Source of the DNA: Candidatus Thalassarchaeum sp.
GTDB taxonomy: Archaea > Thermoplasmatota > Poseidoniia > Poseidoniales > Thalassarchaeaceae
Reading direction: 5' to 3'
Assembly (NCBI GenBank): GCA_022449845.1
Contig: JAKUOE010000006.1
Span: 1-33,332, forward strand
Length of the DNA: 33,332 nucleotides
The position numbers and the translations under genes are program-made. Positions 17,280 through 25,394 of this stretch are shown in pieces (the stretch's first letter is position 1; each line of letters starts with the position of its first letter). The notes beneath the pieces are model-generated. The model did no database searches and was not told where the DNA came from. It saw only the letters and a program-made list of their open reading frames with translations.

Positions 17280-18341
17280 TCATTCTGCCTCGCCCAAAGT
17301 TGGTGAATGAGCAGCGTTTCTCGCGAGCAATGCAGCAAAGCCGATGCACAGGAATGAAGCTGAAGCGATGAGGAGGTGGAACAGAGACAGGATTTCGATG
17401 AATCCAGAGGTTGCGGTGAGGACGTATACACCACCGAGCAGTAAATTCAGCAGATAGAAACCGATGCCAGCATGTACCATCTTCCGAATTGTCCCTGATT
17501 CCATGCCTCGAACATTCCAAAGAAGCCAACCACCAACAATGACGACTGCAAGACGATGGACATATTGCATATTGTCCATGAGTGAGGCAAAGAGACTACC
17601 ATTGCAGAGAGGCCATGCATCAAGAGATCCAACATTGCATGCTCCGTTCTGGCCTTCTGATGAGGAGACGAACGCACCCAGAACGAGAACAACGAGAGTG
17701 GATAAAGTCAGGTCATACAGACGAGGGCGCATCTGAATCGCATGCTTTCGTTGCAGATGCATCCAACTTGGAAGGGAATCTTCAGCATCCATCCATCGAA
17801 TCCATGCCCACAGTAGTGACAAGGCCAGAGTCTGGGCGAGGACAAGATGGCCGGCGACCGACCAAGGAATGTTGTCATACCGGACCGTCAACATCCCCAT
17901 CAGACCTTGGACGATAACGAGAATCAGGGCGACGGCCGAGGCGGTGTGGACACTCGGCATGCTCTCTTTCCGTTTGAAGGCGAGATACCACTGCAGGATA
18001 CAGAGAGGACCGAGGATGATACCCGTCACAAAGCGGTGAATCCACTCAAGGAAAATATCACCAGTTGTGTATCGTTTCGCAGAACCATCCGAGTCATATT
18101 CACCCGTTTCATTGTACCATATTCCCTGATCTTCCTCGGAAATATCGAAGCCCCATGTACCGAAGCATTGCGGCCAATCAGGACAGGATTCGCCGGCATC
18201 ATAGATTCGAACGGTGCCACCCAATACGACCGCAATCATGGTCAAAACGAAGAGCGCGAATGGTAGATGATGCAGGCGGCGCCAACCTTGTACTTCGGAC
18301 ACATTCAACCCTACCGTCTCGTCTACGTAAGATGAAATCAC
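17280..18341 (-). CDS. ctaA: Heme A synthase (CtaA/COX15)
   Basis: VVLGGTVRIYDAGESCPDWPQCFGTW, EWIHRFVTGIILGPL, VQGLMGMLTV, YVHRLAVVIVGGWLL; multiple TM helices; GTG start overlapping the upstream stop. Confidence 0.93.
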   Translation of the reverse strand: MISSYVDETVGLNVSEVQGWRRLHHLPFALFVLTMIAVVLGGTVRIYDAGESCPDWPQCFGTWGFDISEEDQGIWYNETGEYDSDGSAKRYTTGDIFLEWIHRFVTGIILGPLCILQWYLAFKRKESMPSVHTASAVALILVIVQGLMGMLTVRYDNIPWSVAGHLVLAQTLALSLLWAWIRWMDAEDSLPSWMHLQRKHAIQMRPRLYDLTLSTLVVLVLGAFVSSSEGQNGACNVGSLDAWPLCNGSLFASLMDNMQYVHRLAVVIVGGWLLWNVRGMESGTIRKMVHAGIGFYLLNLLLGGVYVLTATSGFIEILSLFHLLIASASFLCIGFAALLARNAAHSPTLGEAE

Positions 18342-19708
18342 TCGGCGTCTTCGTCCTCTGAGGCTTCAACATGCTCATCCTCAGCAGGGTTGGGCCAATC
18401 TCGTTGCCATTCCGCATCAACAGCACCACCCGACCATTCGCCTTCGATCATAATCTCCTCGACCTCGTAGTCTTCTCGCCAAATGGGTTCACCCTTGGAT
18501 CCAGAGACTATCAGTCGATTCGACTTCTTGTCCAACCCCTTGCGAATGAGTTTGACACCTCGTGTCACAGGAAGAAGGTGACCAACCGGTGTGCCCGGTG
18601 TCACAATCGGGTTGTTCGCTGTACAAATGAAAATACCACGGGCAGGAGCGAGAACGGCGGCACTTTCGGAAGGGCGCTGGGGATCGACAATTCGACCAAT
18701 GACTTCGCCTGAATCGACAAATGAGCCACGGCCCACAAAGAGGTCGAGTAGGCCACCTTCATCGGCTCGAACCCAAGTTGAGCCACTGGCCAGAAGTCGG
18801 AATTTTGGACGGGCCGGGTTGCCTGGAATTACATGCAAACTTCTGAGGACGTTCAGAACACCGTGGATTGCGATTTGAACGGCCTCGTGGTCAGCGAGGT
18901 TCGCACCACCGCCCTCATAGGTCAGTGAACCAATGTCGAGTTGAGATGCCGAACGACGCATCGAGCCCTTCGGACCTTTCGAATCAAGGATGACCTCGAT
19001 TCCGAAGGCACGTGCAATTCGATTACTGGCTGGATGTGCAAGGTCAGCTCGAACCTGTGGCAAATTGTCACGGCCACTGGCGGCGGTATGCAAATCGATG
19101 AGGAAATCTGAACCTGAAATCAGTTCATTGAGAACACGGTGAGCAACGCGTCCCGTTGTTGACCCACCCTCAGAACCAGGGAATTCACGATTGAGATCGC
19201 GACCATCTGGAAAATAGCGGAGTTGACGAGTGAAACCAGGGGGATTCAGTACGGGAGCCAGACGAACGGTGCCAGCCATCATCTCAGGGTCCAAAGGTCG
19301 ACCAGGGCCAGTGAACACGGTCTGGGATAGCAAACTGGTGGCGACTTGACCAACCATCTCATCGCCATGGACACCACCCGTGATTGTAATCGTTGGACCG
19401 GGGCGCCGACCGTGGATGATGGTGACAGGCGTCGGCCATGCGTCACCGAGTTTTACATCCAGCAAGGGAAATTCAATCTGACGAATGGTGCCTGGTTTGA
19501 TTCGCTTTTTGAAGAACCGGTGTTGCTTTGCGCCAGAAAGACGATCCCATTCGGGTCTGGCCGGTTCGTGAGCGTCCAAGGCACGCTCAATTTCACGGCG
19601 TCGCTTGGGTGGAATCTGATTGCTGACCTTGAGCGTCTTGGTGCGCTTCGGCCGTGCAGATTTTTTCGACTTCTCGCCTTTGTCAGGCATGGAACCATCC
19701 CCGTCCAC
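18338..19708 (-). CDS. Succinylglutamate desuccinylase/aspartoacylase-family zinc carboxypeptidase-like protein
   Basis: GPTITITGGVHGDEMVGQ, DGRDLNREFPGS, DFLIDLHTAASGRDNLPQVRAD; N-terminal Lys/Arg-rich extension. MPDKGEKSKK start possible. Confidence 0.85.
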   Translation of the reverse strand: MDGDGSMPDKGEKSKKSARPKRTKTLKVSNQIPPKRRREIERALDAHEPARPEWDRLSGAKQHRFFKKRIKPGTIRQIEFPLLDVKLGDAWPTPVTIIHGRRPGPTITITGGVHGDEMVGQVATSLLSQTVFTGPGRPLDPEMMAGTVRLAPVLNPPGFTRQLRYFPDGRDLNREFPGSEGGSTTGRVAHRVLNELISGSDFLIDLHTAASGRDNLPQVRADLAHPASNRIARAFGIEVILDSKGPKGSMRRSASQLDIGSLTYEGGGANLADHEAVQIAIHGVLNVLRSLHVIPGNPARPKFRLLASGSTWVRADEGGLLDLFVGRGSFVDSGEVIGRIVDPQRPSESAAVLAPARGIFICTANNPIVTPGTPVGHLLPVTRGVKLIRKGLDKKSNRLIVSGSKGEPIWREDYEVEEIMIEGEWSGGAVDAEWQRDWPNPAEDEHVEASEDEDAE

Positions 19709-19764
19709 TACTGTGGTTGTAATGGTCGGCTACCTGCACCCCTCTTTGAATCAACCGTCGAAAG

Positions 19765-19779
19765 GACTCCGTAGGAGTC
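19765..19779. repeat. Perfect inverted repeat GACTCC-GTA-GGAGTC in the divergent intergenic region
   Basis: 6-bp perfect stem, GTA loop; member 4 of the hairpin set. Confidence 0.8.
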
Positions 19780-19826
19780 AATTTCCTCAGTCAACCCTCA
19801 ATAGCGGTCGATATCCTGCTCTTGGT

Positions 19827-20294
19827 ATGGGCGAAGAGAGTGTGCAAGAGCGACACGCTCCAAACAGCATCTGCTTCGGATGTGGCCCGGCAAATTCAGA
19901 TGGGTTGAGAATCCGTTCCTTTCCAATTGAAAATGGCTTAGAAATGACGTTTCAAACTGAGGATTTCCATCAGGCATTCCCTGGGATGATTAACGGTGGA
20001 ATCATTGGTACATTACTCGATTGTCACGGCAATTGGACGGCCGCGATGGCGATTATGGCTGATCGAGGAGAAGAAGAGCCGCCATGCACAGTAACCGCGC
20101 GCTATACGGTCAAATTACGAAGGCCCACGCCGCACGGAGTTCCACTACACATCACCAGTCAGGTTGAATCAGTTGAAGGGAATCGAGCAGAAATTCGCAT
20201 GACATTGACCGCGGACGGGGAAATCTGCGCTCAAGGAGACGGCTTGTTCGTCGCTGTCAAGGAAGGACATCCTGCGTGGCATCGGTGGCATTGA
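19827..20294 (+). CDS. PaaI-like hotdog-fold thioesterase
   Basis: SICFGCGPANSDGLRIRSF...FHQAFPGMINGGIIGTLLDCHGNWTA...PCTVTARYTVKLRRPTPHGVPL. Start at ATG 19827 within longer ORF 19620-20294. Confidence 0.85.
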   Translation: MGEESVQERHAPNSICFGCGPANSDGLRIRSFPIENGLEMTFQTEDFHQAFPGMINGGIIGTLLDCHGNWTAAMAIMADRGEEEPPCTVTARYTVKLRRPTPHGVPLHITSQVESVEGNRAEIRMTLTADGEICAQGDGLFVAVKEGHPAWHRWH

Positions 20295-23200
20295 GGGCCG
20301 GATCATGGTAGAAGGAGCCGTCCTCCTGTTGCCACCACCATCGACCCTTTGGGTCGATGTATGCCGTGTGTCCAGTCGATTGATCATATGTCCCACCCCC
20401 AATGAGGTGTGTGTGATCGGGAACGTGGTGTGTCTCAGAGTCTTCTTCTACATCCGATGATGGCGGCTGCTCTTCACCCTCGTCTTCCTCATCTTCTTCA
20501 AATTCCACTCCAAGTTCTCGTCGTGCCTTCAGTTTGAGGGCTAGAATGACCGTGAACACTGAGAGGGCAATAATGGCTAGAACGACAATGATCGCCAACA
20601 TTGTGCTGACACCACCGCTAGATTCGGCAGAAGATTCCTCTTGATCACTCGAATTTTCGATTGGTGGTGTGTCTTCGGGTGGAATTTCAATCGCCAGTTC
20701 GGAGTGGGTCATCAGGCCGGCACCATCTGTAACTTGAACATAGAAATTGGTGTTGTTCCAATCATCCCACAAAATCAGACCATCCTCTGGATAATCATTC
20801 CATGTTGAATTGTCGGTCGACCATTGGATGAACGATGGACCGCTGCCATCTCCATCATCAATACTCAAATCGACAACGAGTTTTGAGACAGGAGAACGTT
20901 TGGCTTCGAGTTGTTCCAAAGTCACCACGGGGGCCTGTCTGTCGACGCGGATCCAAGTCGCATCAGCAGGGCCAATATTCCCGGCTGCGTCGATGGCGCG
21001 AACTTCAAACGAGTATTTTCCATCCATCAGCATTGAGAGATTGACGAGAGATTCGTTTCCGTCAACAGGAGCCCAAAGTCCACCGGCCCATCGGACTTCA
21101 TAATGCGAGGTTCCGGAAAGATTGTCCACCACAGGCGGCCAATGAATGACAATCTCATCAGCATGCGTCCATTCATCCATGGTTGCGATTGCAGGGGCAG
21201 GAGGCGGGTCGAGATCGGTCTCTGTACTTGCATCTGCTGTTACCAGTCTCAACTGATACGGACCGCCGGGATAGGCAGGATCCCAGATGACACGCACATG
21301 GTAGAGTAACGCCATTCCCTCTGCATCGTCGTTCAATGCTGAGATGGTCGTCCAACGAATCTCGTCATCAACCTCGCCCTGACCCAAAGAGGCAGTACCG
21401 TTCAGGACGGCGACCTCGAGATGGGCGCCCTCCGCACTGAGGGCAATTGATGTCTGGTTTCCAGAATCGATGACGATGGCGTACCAATCGACCTCATCGA
21501 GGCCCATGAGACATCCATCGAGTGTGAGATTTGGATTCGCGCCCAGATGGTGGGCGGATGAACGAGTGGCCGCAGCATCTGATTCGAAGGCACCGTCGGT
21601 CTGTGGATTATCACAACCGGGCAACGTCTCCCCTGCTGGGGGTGGACTGTTTGAATCGATGGTGAGTGTCGCGTTGGAAAGACGGATGTTGTTAGTTTCA
21701 TCGTCCTCGTAATGTTCCTCTGCAGCATCGATGACGAGGACGACCCACCAGACACCTTCGACATCGCCGACCAAATTCACGACCTGAGAGTCGGCCAAGG
21801 TGGAGCCGCTGAGAAGAGATGGGACGCGAGATTGCGATAGGCGGATGTCGCCACTGCCAAGTGAGCGATCCTCTGAGAGCCAAATCTCAACATCGAAGCC
21901 GAGAGATTCCTGACCGAGATTCTCTGCACCCCATTGAATCGTCACTGTTTGACCGGGTTCAGCGGATAGGGGCGATTCAATCCATGATGCAAGCAAATCC
22001 TTCGCTGGTGCGGAGATGGTGAAACCAACGCTGGCTGCAGCATTGTTATTCTCATCGTCTTCAGCCACCTCGGAGCCAGTATCGACGATGGCCACCCAAT
22101 GGAATTGGCCGATGTGTTGGCCTGGGATGGTGACTTCGCGAGTCACCTGAACCGTCGAACCACTGGCCAATGGGTTGACGCGGAAGCTGTCGACCTGCGT
22201 GTCATCTGTTCCCGCCTGTGCGTCGAGAGATAGAAGCAATTGCACATTGAAGGAAGCGGCATCGGAACCACCGGAGTTGCTGATATTCATGTAGACCGTG
22301 GTGGTTTGACCACTGACGGCATTTTCAGACGCACTGATTGAATCGATCACGATGTCAGCAAGTTCGACACAGAACTGACCACTGGAAGGCATGGCGTTGT
22401 TGTTCTCATCCATCTCCGTGATTGAGTCATTGGGATCTACGATGAGACCCCAATACCAGCAACCGTCGCCCAGATTTGAAGGGATGGCGAGATTCACGCT
22501 ACCTGACCATGAGCCGCCTTGAGCAATGGAATTCGCCACATCAGAACCGACCAAGACGTCATTTCCACTTCCGGATATGAATGAATCACTGGATAGATAG
22601 ATGCTGTAATCGACATTGGTTGCATCTTCCATGCCAACATTGGCAATCTGAACCGAGACCTGAGCAGTCCCCCCTCTCACACCTGACGTGGGCCCTGAAA
22701 CTGAAGTGGGCTCCAAATCGGGACCACAATCAATGACGGTCAGTTGAGCACTGTTTGAAGCAACGATGTTGTTGTTCTCATCGGTCTCGGCGATGTAATC
22801 ACCATAATCGACGTAGAGTCCCACGTAGTAGGTCCCAGGTGTGATACTGGTCGGAAGTGTCGCCATCATGCTGGTGTGGGTATAGGAGGGAACATTGGCC
22901 GTTCCACTGGCGAAACCAAGAGAGGTGCCAGTGTAAATTGCCGAAACCGAATTCCCGGTCGAAACCAAGGCCTCATAATAGTGCGCACCGGCATTGTCCG
23001 TGCCGAGATTTGTGACGCTCAGCGTGATGTAAATGTCAGCGCCTTCACAGACTTGACGATAGCCTGGATCAACGGAAATTGATGTGGCTTCTAGATCGTA
23101 ATCAGGAACGGAGATGTAAATGGAATTTCCAACCTCCACATTGTTTGTTTCATCACCTTCAGTGACCCGGCTGCTGGAATCCGCAATGATGCCGAAATAG

Positions 23201-24729
23201 TACGTTCCCTGAGCCAGATTGCTGGGCAAAGTCGGGCTGTAAGTTCCGCTTCGATAGGAGCCGCCGGAGATACTGTTGGCCTGTTGAGTAGAACCGAGTT
23301 TGGTGTCACTGGTCGTAATGGTTGAATCCGTTGAGAGGTACATCTCCCAGTAGAACCAGCCCGATGCATCGTCACCATCATTGTCGATTCTCCAAGAGAT
23401 ACTCACCTGCTGTCCAGCCTGAGCCGAGTTGGGGCCGGATGGAGAGTTGGGGACGAGGTCGGCAGGTTCCTCAATGTCAATTCTTGAACTGGAGGATACG
23501 ATATTGTTGGTCTCGTCTAACTCATTGACACCATCACGATTGTCAGCAATCATTCCAAGATAGTGGTAACCTGTATTCATCCCTGTTGGGATTGCAACAT
23601 TGTATTCGTATCCTGAACGATAGGATCCGCCACTAATCGAGCTCTCGCTGAATTCATCGACAAAGGTGTCTGACGTCGTAATCGTCGAATCTGTGGAGAG
23701 ATACAACTTCCAGTAGAACGAACCCGAATAATCGGTCCCGATATTGTCGATACGATACTGAACAGTGATTGTTTCTCCCATGATTGCTGAGGAGGAAGAG
23801 GTGCTGACCGATGTGGCCTCAAGATCTGGTAAATCCTCTTGCAGCGTAATCTGATCACAAGTGCGGGCGTTATTCGATTCGCTGGCTTCGTCGACATCCG
23901 AATCAACGTCCAAGATATAGCCCCAATAATAGGTCCCTGCGTTGATGTTGGATGGGAGTCGAGTACTACTTGACAACGAATCTGTTCGGTAACTACCCGA
24001 AGATAAACTGGACGAGTATTGGTCGCTACCAACCTGTGTATCGCTGGTCGTGATGGTCGAATCGGTAGAGAGATACATGGCCCAGTAAAATGTCCCTGTC
24101 GATTGCCCGTGGCTGCTGGAAACGTCGTTTTCATACTGAATGGAAATCGAGGAATCGAGATAATCGCCGATGGTGCCGGTCGCTGGTGTCGAGCACGACG
24201 ATGAGGTCGTTCGAGGAACCAAATCGGCCAATTCGTAAACGTGGACGCGGCCTGAATCGTAATCGTCGTTGTTGTTCTCATCAGATTCGCTGACCTGGCT
24301 GTTGATGTCAACAATCATGCCGACGTAATAGTAACCGCCAGTCATCGATGATGGAATCGTCACCGTCTTGGTTGAGGAGCGTGTGCTACCCGCCGAAATG
24401 CTCGACTGCGACCAATCATCCAGTTGATAATCGCTGGTCGTAATCGTCGTATCAGTGGACAAATACAGCCCCCATCTGAACGAACCTGACGATGAATCGC
24501 CATCGTTCTTGATGCGAGTGCTGATGCTCTTCGAGTCACCGGCATCCGCGGTCGTCCAAGAAGCCGAGAGATAGTCGACAATCAGATCGGGGCCACTTCT
24601 CGCTCCAGTCTCCATCGATTCATCGGAATTGGAGAGCAGCGCCTCATCTGTTGCCGGAACGAAGGCCAGGATCATCGAAGCGAGAACCGCCAAAACGGCG
24701 ATGCGAACAACGGTTCCACTGGACACCAT
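20257..24729 (-). CDS. Large secreted CARDB-repeat surface protein with C-terminal TM anchor and Trp-rich tail
   Basis: About eight CARDB-like units (ADLV/PDLE start, YLSTDSTITTSD, GTYYWGYILDVDSDVDEASESNN); FN3-like segment PPPAPAIATMDEWTHADEIVIHWPP; TM TMLAIIVVLAIIALSVFTVILAL; tail YDQSTGHTAYIDPKGRWWWQQEDGSFYHDPAL. Confidence 0.9.
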   Translation of the reverse strand: MVSSGTVVRIAVLAVLASMILAFVPATDEALLSNSDESMETGARSGPDLIVDYLSASWTTADAGDSKSISTRIKNDGDSSSGSFRWGLYLSTDTTITTSDYQLDDWSQSSISAGSTRSSTKTVTIPSSMTGGYYYVGMIVDINSQVSESDENNNDDYDSGRVHVYELADLVPRTTSSSCSTPATGTIGDYLDSSISIQYENDVSSSHGQSTGTFYWAMYLSTDSTITTSDTQVGSDQYSSSLSSGSYRTDSLSSSTRLPSNINAGTYYWGYILDVDSDVDEASESNNARTCDQITLQEDLPDLEATSVSTSSSSAIMGETITVQYRIDNIGTDYSGSFYWKLYLSTDSTITTSDTFVDEFSESSISGGSYRSGYEYNVAIPTGMNTGYHYLGMIADNRDGVNELDETNNIVSSSSRIDIEEPADLVPNSPSGPNSAQAGQQVSISWRIDNDGDDASGWFYWEMYLSTDSTITTSDTKLGSTQQANSISGGSYRSGTYSPTLPSNLAQGTYYFGIIADSSSRVTEGDETNNVEVGNSIYISVPDYDLEATSISVDPGYRQVCEGADIYITLSVTNLGTDNAGAHYYEALVSTGNSVSAIYTGTSLGFASGTANVPSYTHTSMMATLPTSITPGTYYVGLYVDYGDYIAETDENNNIVASNSAQLTVIDCGPDLEPTSVSGPTSGVRGGTAQVSVQIANVGMEDATNVDYSIYLSSDSFISGSGNDVLVGSDVANSIAQGGSWSGSVNLAIPSNLGDGCWYWGLIVDPNDSITEMDENNNAMPSSGQFCVELADIVIDSISASENAVSGQTTTVYMNISNSGGSDAASFNVQLLLSLDAQAGTDDTQVDSFRVNPLASGSTVQVTREVTIPGQHIGQFHWVAIVDTGSEVAEDDENNNAAASVGFTISAPAKDLLASWIESPLSAEPGQTVTIQWGAENLGQESLGFDVEIWLSEDRSLGSGDIRLSQSRVPSLLSGSTLADSQVVNLVGDVEGVWWVVLVIDAAEEHYEDDETNNIRLSNATLTIDSNSPPPAGETLPGCDNPQTDGAFESDAAATRSSAHHLGANPNLTLDGCLMGLDEVDWYAIVIDSGNQTSIALSAEGAHLEVAVLNGTASLGQGEVDDEIRWTTISALNDDAEGMALLYHVRVIWDPAYPGGPYQLRLVTADASTETDLDPPPAPAIATMDEWTHADEIVIHWPPVVDNLSGTSHYEVRWAGGLWAPVDGNESLVNLSMLMDGKYSFEVRAIDAAGNIGPADATWIRVDRQAPVVTLEQLEAKRSPVSKLVVDLSIDDGDGSGPSFIQWSTDNSTWNDYPEDGLILWDDWNNTNFYVQVTDGAGLMTHSELAIEIPPEDTPPIENSSDQEESSAESSGGVSTMLAIIVVLAIIALSVFTVILALKLKARRELGVEFEEDEEDEGEEQPPSSDVEEDSETHHVPDHTHLIGGGTYDQSTGHTAYIDPKGRWWWQQEDGSFYHDPALNATDATQDVLP
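21900..24650 (-). repeat. Degenerate tandem coding repeats (CARDB units, roughly 330-380 bp each)
   Basis: Recurrent DNA such as gtcgtaatngtngaatcngtngagagatac and repeated peptide STDSTITTSD; boundaries estimated by eye. Confidence 0.75.
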
Positions 24730-24770
24730 GGGCAGTCGTCGAAGATGGGTCGTGGCCGAATATGTTGTGG

Positions 24771-24787
24771 TGGGCCTGTAAGGCCCA
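24771..24787. repeat. Perfect inverted repeat TGGGCCT-GTA-AGGCCCA between divergent genes
   Basis: 7-bp perfect stem, GTA loop; member 5 of the hairpin set. Confidence 0.85.
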
Positions 24788-24830
24788 AATCTTCGGTCAT
24801 GTTGATGAACGGCGAAGTTGAGGAACGGGC

Positions 24831-25370
24831 ATGGAGGATGAGGTTGTACTGGACAATCTTGCCAGTTCTGTCGTTCTCAAGATGCAACAGATTCCGCAAC
24901 TCAGTGGACTGCCGATTTCTGAACTTGAGGCGATTCCACTCGGCAGACTGCGCAAAGACGCAACGAGACTCCATGCCGTTTGCCGATATCAGAAAGGTGT
25001 GAGGAAGGCAGAGATTTCAGGTCCTGCTGATGTCCGATGTGTCGATGTTCATCCAGCAGCCTTGACCCAAGACTGGCAGCGTTATGCAGCATTCCTACTC
25101 TACCACGAATATCTGCATGCATTGGGCTTCGCGGGTCATGACAAGACGTTTCGGAATCTTGAGGCGTTGTGGCCTGATGAAGAGGCGAGAGGAATGGGGA
25201 AATCCTTCGGATTACACCTTCGAAAGAGAGCCGCCAAATGGTTGTGGACTTGCCCTCAGTGTGCGAAAGAATATGCTCGAAATAGACGTGGAAAAGGTCG
25301 CTACCGTTGTCGAAATTGTAGTGTCATTCTCATCGATGTGAAAGCCGAAGCGGTCAGTCCCAAGGGCTAA
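24831..25370 (+). CDS. SprT-like zinc metalloprotease with C-terminal zinc ribbon
   Basis: YHEYLHALGFAGHDKTF (HExxH plus downstream H) and CPQCAKEYARNRRGKGRYRCRNC. Confidence 0.85.
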   Translation: MEDEVVLDNLASSVVLKMQQIPQLSGLPISELEAIPLGRLRKDATRLHAVCRYQKGVRKAEISGPADVRCVDVHPAALTQDWQRYAAFLLYHEYLHALGFAGHDKTFRNLEALWPDEEARGMGKSFGLHLRKRAAKWLWTCPQCAKEYARNRRGKGRYRCRNCSVILIDVKAEAVSPKG

Positions 25371-25394
25371 GCATCACTTCTACTGCCTCAGAGC

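Noticed and set aside
20343-20357. Hairpin CGACCC-TTT-GGGTCG
   Set aside because: Inside the CARDB gene coding region with a different loop; not grouped with the intergenic set.
23577-24314. 245-aa minus-strand ORF (MLTSTARSANLMRTTTT...)
   Set aside because: Alternate frame of the CARDB repeat region; low-complexity Thr/Arg/Pro product mirrors the repeat codons.
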